Source of the DNA: DASSUC01 sp035649895
GTDB lineage: Bacteria > Actinomycetota > Actinomycetes > Mycobacteriales > Micromonosporaceae
Length of the DNA: 64,000 nucleotides
Direction of reading: 5' to 3'
Assembly (NCBI GenBank): GCA_035649895.1
Contig: DASRIS010000138.1
Span: forward strand, 1-64,000
The notes under the pieces are model-generated. The model worked only from the letters and a program-made list of their open reading frames with translations. It was not told the DNA's origin and searched no databases. Within the stretch, counting starts at the first letter, position 1; each line of letters opens with the position of its first letter. Of the stretch, positions 47,200-55,104 are shown one piece after another. The position numbers and the translations under genes are program-made.

Positions 47200-49059
47200 A
47201 TGTGCGGTATCGCTGGTTGGGTGGACTTCGGACGGGACCTGACACAGGAGCGGGCCACTGTTGACGCCATGACGGACTCCCTGTCCCACCGCGGCCCGGA
47301 CGCGCGAGGCGTGTGGGTGTGCGCGCATGCGGGCCTGGGCCACACCCGCAACTCAGTCATCGACCTGGCCGGCGGGATCCAGCCGATGACGGCCGAGGAG
47401 GACGGGCGCACCATCGCCGTGCTCACCTACAGCGGGGAGGTGTACAACTTCCGGGAGCTGCGCGGTGAGCTCGAGCGGCGGGGCCACCGCTTCCGTACCC
47501 GCAGCGACACCGAGGTGGTGCTGCGTTCGTACCTGGAATGGGGTGCGGACTGCGCGAAGCGCCTGGAGGGCATGTTCGGCTTCGCGGTGTGGGACCTGCG
47601 CACCGAGGAGCTGTTCCTGGCGCGCGACCGCATCGGCATCAAGCCGGTCTTCTACAGCCGCCTGCCCGAGGGCCTGCTGTTCGGCTCCGAACCCAAGGCG
47701 CTGCTCGCCAGCGGCCTGGTCCGGCCCGTGGTCGACGCGGACTGCCTGCGGGAGCTGTTCTCCACCGCGAAGATCCCCGGACAGGCGGTCTTCCGGGACA
47801 TGCGGGAGCTGCTGCCGGGGCACACCCTCACGATGGGCCGGAAAGGCGTCGTCGAGCGGCAGTACTGGGCCTTGCAGGCCCGGCCGCACACCGACGACCT
47901 GCCCACCACGGTCTCCAAGGTCCGGTCGCTGCTGGAGGAGATCGTCACCCGGGAGCTGGTTGCGGACGTGCCCCTGTGCACCGCCCTCTCCGGCGGCATC
48001 GACTCCAGTGCGGTGACCGCGCTGGCCCAGATCGCGCGGCTGAAGGCCGGCGACGACGCGGTCCGGACCATCACGACCACGTTCGTGGGCTACAGCGAGA
48101 ACTTCCGCCCGGACGACACCCGCGACACCCCGGACGCGCCGTACGCCGCCGAGCTGGCGCGCCACGTCGGGGCGGACCACACCGACATCGTGCTGGGGAC
48201 CGCCGACCTGATCGACCCGGCGGCGCGGCTGGCTGCCCTGGTGGCCCAGGACATGCCGACCACGCTCGGCGACATGGACACCTCGCTCTACCTGATGCTG
48301 CGGGCGACCCGCGAACACTCCACAGTGGCGCTCACCGGCGAGACCGCGGACGAGATCTTCGGCGGCTTCAAGTGGATGCACGAGCCGGACATCGTGGCGG
48401 CGGAGAACTTCCCCTGGGTGGCCCGGGAGATGCGGCACGAGGGAAGCCAGCGTGGCCAGGGGCGTGGGCTCTTCGACCTGGGGTTCATGCAGAAGCTCGA
48501 CATGTACGGCTACTACGCCGACAACTACCAGACCACCCGCGCGGAGGTGCCGCACCAGGAGGGCGAGGACCCGCACGAGTTCCGCATGCGCGAGCTGTGC
48601 TACTTCCACCTGGCCCGGTGGCTGCCGATGCTGCTGGACCGCGGTGACCGGCTGGCGATGGCCTCGGGCCTGGAGACCCGGGTGCCCTACGGCGACCACC
48701 GGCTGGTGGAGTACGTCTACAACGCGCCGTGGTCGTTCAAGACCTTCGACGGCCGGGAGAAGAGCCTGCTGCGCGCGGCGGTCAAGGACCTGCTACCCAG
48801 GTCGGTGATCGAGCGGCCGAAGAGCCCGTTCCCGGTGACCCAGGACCCGGCCTATACCCAGGCGCTGCACCAGGAGCTCGCGGCTGTGCTGGCCGACCCG
48901 AGCTCGCCGGTGCTGCCCTACCTCGACATGGACGCGGCCCGCCAGGCGCTGCGGGACACCTCCGCCGAGGCCCATGACTGGCACAGCCGGATGAACATCG
49001 AGATGGCTTCCGGGTTCAACACCTGGCTCAAGCACTACAAGGTAGAGATCTCCCTGTAG
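47200..49059 (+). CDS. Asparagine-synthetase-like glutamine amidotransferase (AsnB/OxyD type)
   Basis: 619 aa, ATG at 47200 behind GGAAGGGA. Cys2 (MCGIAGW) is the N-terminal glutaminase nucleophile, YSGEVYNFRELR and the Ntn fold follow. The PP-loop SGGIDSSAV near residue 263 binds ATP; GETADEIFGG, LETRVPYGDHRLVEY and KSLLRAAVKDLLP complete the synthetase domain. Homologues in type II PKS clusters (OxyD, FdmV, XanA) form amides from carboxyl groups. Here it could amidate the polyketide carboxylate or act in the nitrogen pathway. Followed by a ferredoxin gene 11 bp later. Confidence 0.92.
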   Translation: MCGIAGWVDFGRDLTQERATVDAMTDSLSHRGPDARGVWVCAHAGLGHTRNSVIDLAGGIQPMTAEEDGRTIAVLTYSGEVYNFRELRGELERRGHRFRTRSDTEVVLRSYLEWGADCAKRLEGMFGFAVWDLRTEELFLARDRIGIKPVFYSRLPEGLLFGSEPKALLASGLVRPVVDADCLRELFSTAKIPGQAVFRDMRELLPGHTLTMGRKGVVERQYWALQARPHTDDLPTTVSKVRSLLEEIVTRELVADVPLCTALSGGIDSSAVTALAQIARLKAGDDAVRTITTTFVGYSENFRPDDTRDTPDAPYAAELARHVGADHTDIVLGTADLIDPAARLAALVAQDMPTTLGDMDTSLYLMLRATREHSTVALTGETADEIFGGFKWMHEPDIVAAENFPWVAREMRHEGSQRGQGRGLFDLGFMQKLDMYGYYADNYQTTRAEVPHQEGEDPHEFRMRELCYFHLARWLPMLLDRGDRLAMASGLETRVPYGDHRLVEYVYNAPWSFKTFDGREKSLLRAAVKDLLPRSVIERPKSPFPVTQDPAYTQALHQELAAVLADPSSPVLPYLDMDAARQALRDTSAEAHDWHSRMNIEMASGFNTWLKHYKVEISL

Positions 49060-49070
49060 CGGGAGGTGCC

Positions 49071-49301
49071 GTGGACAGTGACCAGTGGGTCATCGAGGTT
49101 GAGCGTGAGGTGTGCGTCGGGTCGGGTATCTGTTCCGCGATGGCGCCCGACTACTTCGAGCTGCGCCAGGGACGGTCGGCCCCGGTACGGCCGGCCGTCG
49201 GCGCGGACGAGGCCGTGCTCGACGCCGCCGGCTCCTGCCCGGTGGAGGCGATCCTGGTGCGCCACGCGGTCACCGGCGAGCTGCTGGCCCCGGACGCGTG
49301 A
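49071..49301 (+). CDS. Ferredoxin (P450 electron donor)
   Basis: 76 aa, GTG at 49071 behind GGGAGG. CVGSGICSAMAPDYF and SCPVEAI place three cysteines for a [3Fe-4S] cluster. Separated by 137 bp from the convergent P450 gene ending at 49439, so it may serve that P450. Co-transcribed with the amidotransferase. Confidence 0.9.
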   Translation: MDSDQWVIEVEREVCVGSGICSAMAPDYFELRQGRSAPVRPAVGADEAVLDAAGSCPVEAILVRHAVTGELLAPDA

Positions 49302-49438
49302 GCGAGCGGGGCCTCACCTCCGCTGTCGGGGATCGAGATCTTGGCTGCGGTCAGGCATCCGTACGGCTGGTTGGGTCAGCAGGCGGCACCGCGGCGGCTT
49401 CTGCGCCTGCTGACCGGCGTCTCAGGGACGGCCGGGGG

Positions 49439-50563
49439 TCAGGCGGTTCGCATCGGCAGGCTCGTCACCCCGCACAGGAAGAACTGGCTGACGCGCTGCA
49501 ACGGCTCGTCCGGGAACCGCCACCGACCCGGGAACCGGTCCAGCAGCGCGGTGATCGCAATCTTGCCTTCCAACCGGGCCAGCGACGAGCCGAGACAGAA
49601 GTGAATGCCGTGCCCAAAGGTGGTGTGGGTGCCGTCGCGGTCGATGTCGAACCGGTCCGGGTCGTCGAACGCCGACTCGTCGCGGTTGGCCGAGGCGTTC
49701 CACACCATGATCCGCGAGCCCGCGGCGATGGGCACGCCGCTGAGGACGACATCGGCTGTCGTCACCCGTACGTTCGACTGTGTGGGTGCCAGATAGCGCA
49801 GTGTCTCGTCGATCAGCGCCGGCACCAGCGAGTGGTCCCGGCGTACCCGCTCCAGCACGTCGGGACTGTGGGCCAGGCAGATCACTGTGTTGCCGATCAG
49901 GTTGGTCGTGGTCTCCAGGCCGGCGACGAAGAGCAGGTAGCAGAAGCTGACCAGCTCGTTCGTGGTGAGCTTCCCCTCGTCCGCCTCCGCCCTGACCAGG
50001 GAGCTGAGCACGTCGTCGCCGGGCTCGACGCGGCGCTTGTCGATCACGTTGAGGAAGTAGGCCTCCATGTCGCCCAGCGCCCGCGCCTCCTGCTCGTTCG
50101 GGCTGCGCATGCCGAGCGACGTAAAGATGTTGGCCCAGCGCCGGAACTCGGCTCTGCGCTCCCGCTCGATGCCCAGCAGCTCGGCGATGACGGTGACCGG
50201 CAAGGGTGAGGCCAGGTCCCGGATCACGTCGATGCCGTCGCGGTCCGCGACCGCGTCGAGCAGCTCGTCCACGATCTCGGTGATCCTGGGCGCCAGCAGG
50301 GCTATCCGCCGCGCGGTGAAGGCCTGGTTGGCGAGCTTGCGCAGCCGGGTGTGGCGCGGCGGGTCCTGGCGGATCATGGACTCACCGAGCAGGTTGCGAC
50401 CGAACGCGTACTGCGACGAGAACGTCTGGAAGTCAGTGCACACCCGCAGCACGTCAGCGTGCCGGTAGACGTGCCAGATGCCCTGGTCGTCCTGGCTCAC
50501 CGGCTTGTTGGCCCGCATGGTCCGGTAGTGCTCGTACGGCTCCCACAGCGCGCTCGCGTCCAC
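49439..50563 (-). CDS. Cytochrome P450
   Basis: 374 aa from GTG 50563 behind GGGAG; GTG 50602 would add 13 residues and lies close to the expected transcription start. ExxR in DETLRY, I-helix LFVAGLETTTNL with the normal acid-Thr pair, heme loop FGHGIHFCLGSSLARLEG. Its own triple SARP box lies upstream. Predicted late oxidative tailoring. Confidence 0.9.
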   Translation of the reverse strand: MDASALWEPYEHYRTMRANKPVSQDDQGIWHVYRHADVLRVCTDFQTFSSQYAFGRNLLGESMIRQDPPRHTRLRKLANQAFTARRIALLAPRITEIVDELLDAVADRDGIDVIRDLASPLPVTVIAELLGIERERRAEFRRWANIFTSLGMRSPNEQEARALGDMEAYFLNVIDKRRVEPGDDVLSSLVRAEADEGKLTTNELVSFCYLLFVAGLETTTNLIGNTVICLAHSPDVLERVRRDHSLVPALIDETLRYLAPTQSNVRVTTADVVLSGVPIAAGSRIMVWNASANRDESAFDDPDRFDIDRDGTHTTFGHGIHFCLGSSLARLEGKIAITALLDRFPGRWRFPDEPLQRVSQFFLCGVTSLPMRTA

Positions 50564-50632
50564 CCTGGCTCCCGCCGGTCTTCTCGTGATGCGACGCCAC
50601 ACCTCGGACGCCGGACCCAGGATGAACGGCTC

Positions 50633-50661
50633 GCCTTGATTCCATCTCGAACCAGCCTTGA
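50633..50661 (-). promoter_or_regulatory. SARP-type triple heptamer box for the third P450
   Basis: Minus strand: TCAAGGC (50661-50655), TCGAGAT (50650-50644), TCAAGGC (50639-50633), exact 11-bp steps. Confidence 0.65.
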
Positions 50662-50700
50662 CAGCGGTCGCGCTGCGGGCGCGATGCCGGGCTGGCGGTG

Positions 50701-51465
50701 TCAGCGACCGCCGGCGATGTGGATGACCTCGCCGTTGATGTTGCCGTTCGCCTCCGAGCAGAGGAACGCGATCAGCCGTCCCACGTCCTCGGCGGTGCTC
50801 AGCCGCCCGCTGGGGGTCTCGTTCGCCGCCTGCTCAAGGATCTTCGGATCCATCATGGCCAGGCTGTCGAAGCTGTCGGTCCCGGTAGTGCCGCCGGGCG
50901 CGACGACGTTGACCAGCACCCCGCCGCGGCTCCACATCAGACCGCGGGCGAACCCCTGCACCGCCGCCCGGGCGGCGCTGTAGATCTCGGAGCCGCGCAT
51001 GCCGTGGTGGGCGGTGACCGAGGAGAGGATTACGATCCGGCCCCAGCCGCGCTCGCGCATGCCGGACAGCGCTCGCTGCGCGGTCAGCAGGTGCCCCTCC
51101 ACGTTCGCGCGCAGCTGCGCCATCCACTCGTCCGCCGGGAAGTCCTCGAACAGCGGGGTCTTGCCCGGGTCGACCCACGTGAACCAGTGGGCGTTGGCCA
51201 CCAGCACGTCGATGCCGCCCCAGCGCTCCACCACGGCGTCCACAGCGGACACCACGGACGCCGGGTCGCGCAGCTCGTACGGCACGGCAAAGGAACGGTC
51301 CGCACCGCCCAGCTCCTCGACCACCGCCGCGGCCCGCTCAGCGGCCGTGTTGTACGTGACCGCGACGCGGGCGCCCTCCTCCGCGAAGATCCGGGCGGTG
51401 GCCCGGCCGATCCCCGTGCTGGCCCCGGTGACCAGCACCCGCTTGTCCTTGAGACCCAGGTCCAT
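50701..51465 (-). CDS. SDR-fold protein with Arg in place of the catalytic Lys
   Basis: 254 aa, ATG at 51465 behind AGGAG. TGASTGIGRA cofactor site, NAH, SSVT, and a tyrosine motif reading YSAARAAV: the YxxxK lysine is Arg. The usual NAG motif is also changed (VANAHWF). The enzyme may be impaired, or may act as a non-canonical reductase, dehydratase or binding partner. It lies downstream of the FAD monooxygenase at 51536-52891 and may work with it. Confidence 0.87.
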   Translation of the reverse strand: MDLGLKDKRVLVTGASTGIGRATARIFAEEGARVAVTYNTAAERAAAVVEELGGADRSFAVPYELRDPASVVSAVDAVVERWGGIDVLVANAHWFTWVDPGKTPLFEDFPADEWMAQLRANVEGHLLTAQRALSGMRERGWGRIVILSSVTAHHGMRGSEIYSAARAAVQGFARGLMWSRGGVLVNVVAPGGTTGTDSFDSLAMMDPKILEQAANETPSGRLSTAEDVGRLIAFLCSEANGNINGEVIHIAGGR

Positions 51466-51482
51466 CTGGCAGCTCCTACGTG

Positions 51483-51542
51483 TCGGTCTGGCGGGTAGCT
51501 CCTCGGTCTGGCGGGTCACTCCTCGGTCTGGCGGGTCACTCC
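51483..51542. repeat. 20-bp tandem repeat, three copies, at an FAD-monooxygenase/SDR junction
   Basis: TCGGTCTGGCGGGTAGCTCC, then two identical copies with CACTCC. The last copy contains the monooxygenase stop codon. Confidence 0.8.
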
Positions 51543-52891
51543 TCCTCGTCGCGATCCGCGCCGCGGTAGCGGTACAGGGAGTCGGTCATCTTCTTCTGCA
51601 CCGAGGGCAGGCGGTTGACCACCCGCATGCCGGTCCGCATTGCCGCCAGGGCAACCCGACCGACCACCGGCTTGTGCAGGATGCTGTCGCCGTTCTGCTG
51701 CTTCTTGGAGTCCTCGACCGCCTGGAAGCCGTACTCGACCATCTTGGTCTCATACTCGTGAACGGCCTCGAGCAGCTTCTTCTGGCCGTCGCGGACGGCG
51801 ATGAGCTTGCGGCGGAGCAGGTTGGCATCGCGCAGCGCGGTATTGGCGCCGACGCCGCGCCCGGCGGTCATGGTGTGGATGGCATCGCCGAGCAGCGTCA
51901 CGTTCGTCGTCTTCCACTGCGGGACCGGCACGGACGTCGCGATGCTGACCGGGAAGCAGCTGCCGGGGTCGGTCAGGTGGAAGATCGTACGCAGGTTGTC
52001 CTCCCAGCCCAGGGTCATCTGCTCCACCAGGCGCACCAGGTCGGTGCCGCGCATCTCGGTGACGTCGTCGGGGAACTTGTCCGTGTGCGCTGCGAAGCCC
52101 CAGTTGATGTAGTCGCGGGTGTTGTCGTACATCAGGCCGGGCCAGCGGGCGATCAGCTCGGCATCGTTGCCGCCGATGTCATTGCGCACCTTGCCTGAGC
52201 GGTCCCACTTGAACTCCATGACGTGCAGCACCACGCTGTAGCCGCGCGGGGCGAAGACCAGCGAGATCCCCTCGAACACCTTGGGTGACACCAGGCGCTT
52301 GGTCTCGTCGGTGAGCGCCACCTTGCCGCCGACGGCGATGACGCCGGACGGCTGCACCGTGGCGTGGGGCAGGTACTGCCGGCGGACCCGGGAGCGGGTG
52401 CCGTCGGCGGCCACCAGCAGGTCGCCCGTTGCCGACGTGCCGTCGGCGAAGTGCGCGGTCACCCGGCCGTCGGCCTCGTGCTCGTAGCGGACGAAGTCCT
52501 TGTCGAAGTGGACCATGTCGTCGGCGTCGGTGAGCAGCACCTGCCGCAGCGTCATCCGGCTGACCGACTTCTCGCTGTTGATCGGGTCGGTCTCGTCGCG
52601 CAGGCGCAGCGACAGCAGCTCGCGCATCTGCTCGTCGAGCATGTTGAAGTAGCGCGGGGCCCGGGCGCAGGTGGCGACGAAGGTGTCGTAGAGGTCCTGC
52701 GGCAGGCAGGCATGCAGGGAGCGGCTGCCGTCGGGGTCGATGCCCACCCGGTAGCCGTACAGGCCGTCGGTGCGGGTCCGGTCGCGCTCGTACACGGCTA
52801 CGCTGATGCCCGCCTGCTTCAGCCCGTGCGCCAGGCACATGCCGCCCGTGCCGGCGCCGATGATCATCACATGGAACGGTGCCACTGCCAT
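51536..52891 (-). CDS. FAD-dependent monooxygenase, paralogue of 17204-18463
   Basis: 451 aa, ATG at 52891. IIGAGTGGMCLAHGLKQAG FAD motif near residue 11, LLVAADGTRSRVRR DG motif near 155, LLGDAIHTMTAGRGVGANTALRDA near 327. About 30 residues longer than the paralogue, with a Lys/Arg-rich C-terminus. Predicted aromatic ring hydroxylation or Baeyer-Villiger-type oxidation. The upstream region has -10-like TAGTAT but no clear SARP box. Confidence 0.9.
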   Translation of the reverse strand: MAVAPFHVMIIGAGTGGMCLAHGLKQAGISVAVYERDRTRTDGLYGYRVGIDPDGSRSLHACLPQDLYDTFVATCARAPRYFNMLDEQMRELLSLRLRDETDPINSEKSVSRMTLRQVLLTDADDMVHFDKDFVRYEHEADGRVTAHFADGTSATGDLLVAADGTRSRVRRQYLPHATVQPSGVIAVGGKVALTDETKRLVSPKVFEGISLVFAPRGYSVVLHVMEFKWDRSGKVRNDIGGNDAELIARWPGLMYDNTRDYINWGFAAHTDKFPDDVTEMRGTDLVRLVEQMTLGWEDNLRTIFHLTDPGSCFPVSIATSVPVPQWKTTNVTLLGDAIHTMTAGRGVGANTALRDANLLRRKLIAVRDGQKKLLEAVHEYETKMVEYGFQAVEDSKKQQNGDSILHKPVVGRVALAAMRTGMRVVNRLPSVQKKMTDSLYRYRGADRDEEE

Positions 52892-53194
52892 GGGGGGAGC
52901 CCCCTAGTCAAGAGGTGCCAAACGTGGGCCTATCGGCCAACGTCCAATCATGACTGATCCTAAACGCGATATCCATACTATGTCTAGGGTTCCTGCGGTG
53001 GTCGTCGGTGGCGCCGTGAGCACGTCACGCAGTTCGGGCCATCCGGTGTGGGCGGACCCGAGCACGCCGGCTTGTGCCGTGACCTCGATGCCGGGACTCA
53101 CTGGCGTGCCCGCCCGGGAGTGCCAGCTCTGCGACCGGCGGTCGGTTGCCGGGCAGGGCCTCGGTCTCACCGGCCCGATCCGGCGCGGCCTCCT

Positions 53195-53277
53195 CCTTGG
53201 TCAACTCAACATCAGTGAAAATGGGCCTATCCGGTCGCGAGTTAACCCCAACTTCACTGAAACTGATTTGATCTTGG
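53195..53277. repeat. 83-bp palindromic dispersed element, copy B
   Basis: Same layout as copy A (33218-33300): 27-nt arms, 29-nt loop with TGGGCCTATCC and ACCCC. 63 of 83 positions agree between the copies. It lies in the 549-bp gap (52892-53440) beyond the end of the response-regulator gene. No gene is seen in that gap. Confidence 0.7.
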
Positions 53278-53440
53278 TTGCGGGGTGGGCGGCTTGTGCC
53301 TCTCCGCTGACCCGGAAGGCAGTTCAAGAGGGACATAGGTGTACATATGCCGCCGCGCCGGCTTGATGCGACGGGTCGGTCAGAGCTTGATGGCGGCCGG
53401 GCCAGGTATGGCGCCGTTGACAGGCCTTGCACCCATGGGC

Positions 53441-54157
53441 TCACTGGCTTGTCTGGATCAGCCACTCCCCGGTCTCCGGATGGACCATCCCACAGCGCAC
53501 CGCGGTGGTGGCGACCTCCAGCCGGGAGTGCGCCCCCATCTTGGTCAGCAGACTCTGGATATGACAGCGTGCGGTGTTCGCCGCGATGCCCAGCGCGGCA
53601 GCCAGCTTGGTGGTGTTCTCCCCGCAGACCAGCGCGCTGAGCACCTGCCGTTCGCGCGGGGTGAGGTAGGCCGCCAGCCGGTGGGCGTTGTTCGTCAGTC
53701 GCTGGGCGTTGTTCGTCAGTCGCTGGGTGTCGTTCGCCGGCCGTTGCCGGGGGAACGCGGCGACCGGGCCAGCCGGGCGGGCGCCCGGCGGCTCCGGCAC
53801 CCCGGCGTGGACCCGGTCCAGCAGTCCGATGAGGTCGGCCACGGGCTGGCGCTTGTCCGCGACGCCGCTCACCCCGGCCTGGCGCGCGGCGGCCATCAGC
53901 GCCGCGTCCACCCGGGCGGAAAGAAGCACCAGGTGGGTACGGGGACCAGCCCGGTGCAGCTCCGGCAGGCGGTCGAGGGCGTGCTCGCTGCCGAACACCA
54001 CGTCCAGCAGGCACACGTCGACGGGGTGCTCGCGCAGCACCGCGGCCGCCCGGTCCAGGTCGTGGGTGACCGCGACGACGTGCTCGCCCCGGTCGGTGAG
54101 CAGGTGGGCCAGTGACTCGGCGAAGACGACCTGGTAGTCGCAGATGAGCACGCGCAT
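53441..54157 (-). CDS. LuxR/NarL-type response regulator
   Basis: 238 aa, ATG at 54157. Receiver domain: VLICDYQVVF (acidic pocket) and CLLDVVFGS (phosphoryl Asp near 51), with LLSARVDAA and the KR-containing ADKRQP. LuxR HTH at the C-terminus (LTPRERQVLSALVCGE, TARCHIQSLLTKMGAHSRLE). A linker with a duplicated QRLTNNA motif comes from a 21-bp repeat (53685-53726). Probably paired with the kinase 18 bp upstream. It could be a cluster regulator at the right border. Confidence 0.9.
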   Translation of the reverse strand: MRVLICDYQVVFAESLAHLLTDRGEHVVAVTHDLDRAAAVLREHPVDVCLLDVVFGSEHALDRLPELHRAGPRTHLVLLSARVDAALMAAARQAGVSGVADKRQPVADLIGLLDRVHAGVPEPPGARPAGPVAAFPRQRPANDTQRLTNNAQRLTNNAHRLAAYLTPRERQVLSALVCGENTTKLAAALGIAANTARCHIQSLLTKMGAHSRLEVATTAVRCGMVHPETGEWLIQTSQ

Positions 54158-54175
54158 GTCGGATCCGCTTCGCGT

Positions 54176-54853
54176 CTAGGGCAGGCACGAGGCCGGCAGC
54201 CGGATCAGCACCCGGCACCCGCCCAGCACGCTGTCGCCGATGGCCAGCTCGCCACCGGACGCCTTGGCCAGGTCACCGGCGATGCCCAGGCCGAGCGAGG
54301 ACCGGCCCGCAGGCACCGCCCCGAACCCTGGACCGCTGTCGTCGACCTGGGCGACCGCCCAGGGCCCGACCACCCCCACCTCCACCTCCACGTCGCCAGG
54401 CGGGCCTGCCGCGCGTACCGCGTTGTCCACGAGGTTGCGCAGCGCCCGCCAGAACGCCAACCGGTCGACCCGGGCCCAGGCCTCGCTCGCCTCGACCCGG
54501 ACCCGGGTCGAGGTCGACAGCCCTACCGCGGCCACCACCTCGGCTGCGATCACGTCCAGGCGGGTCGGCTCGGCCGCCACCGGGCCCGGCCGGGCCTGCT
54601 CCGACACGCTCTCCTCGAACGCCCGGACAAGCTCGGACAGCCACTGGGTCTCGTCGACGATCTGGCGGGCCCGCTGCCGGCTGTCCGGTCCGATGTCATC
54701 GGCCGAGCTCAGCAGCGAGGCGAGCAGCGCGATCGTGCCCAGCTCGTGGTGGATGTCGTGGTTGATCTGGTGGCGGAGCCGGCCGCTGGTGACCTCGACG
54801 ACCGCCGCCGGTGCGGCCGCCACACGTGTTGACGCCAATGCAGGGATGGTCAT
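54176..54853 (-). CDS. Soluble sensor histidine kinase
   Basis: 225 aa, ATG 54853 behind GGGGGGGTAG; ATG 54886 and 54916 are alternatives. H-box INHDIHHELGTIALL, N-box FWRALRNLVDNAVRAAG, G1 DDSGPGFG and G2 SLGLGIAGDLAKASGGEL are present. No transmembrane helix or sensor domain is visible, so it must sense a cytoplasmic signal or a partner protein. Forms a two-component system with the response regulator. Confidence 0.85.
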   Translation of the reverse strand: MTIPALASTRVAAAPAAVVEVTSGRLRHQINHDIHHELGTIALLASLLSSADDIGPDSRQRARQIVDETQWLSELVRAFEESVSEQARPGPVAAEPTRLDVIAAEVVAAVGLSTSTRVRVEASEAWARVDRLAFWRALRNLVDNAVRAAGPPGDVEVEVGVVGPWAVAQVDDSGPGFGAVPAGRSSLGLGIAGDLAKASGGELAIGDSVLGGCRVLIRLPASCLP

Positions 54854-55104
54854 GACACTACCCCCCCGCTTCCGCTGCTTACGCATCGTCCCCCCGACAC
54901 TGCGTTGCAGGTGCATTGCGCTGTGTCTACTTTTGTCGGAGAGCGGATGCGGGACAGTCGTCTATCCGACAGCCGGGGCCAACCTTTCATGCACTGTTTC
55001 CCGACGTCTCATCCAGTTGCCACAAACCGCCATGACACAGTCGCGCACTGTCCGGTCGCCCTGCCGGGCGGCGCGCCCTGCCGGCCGGCACACTTGGCCG
55101 GCGG

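Noticed and set aside
53339..54115. Plus-strand frame over the response regulator
   Set aside because: Antisense of a gene with intact receiver and LuxR domains; no motif on the plus strand.
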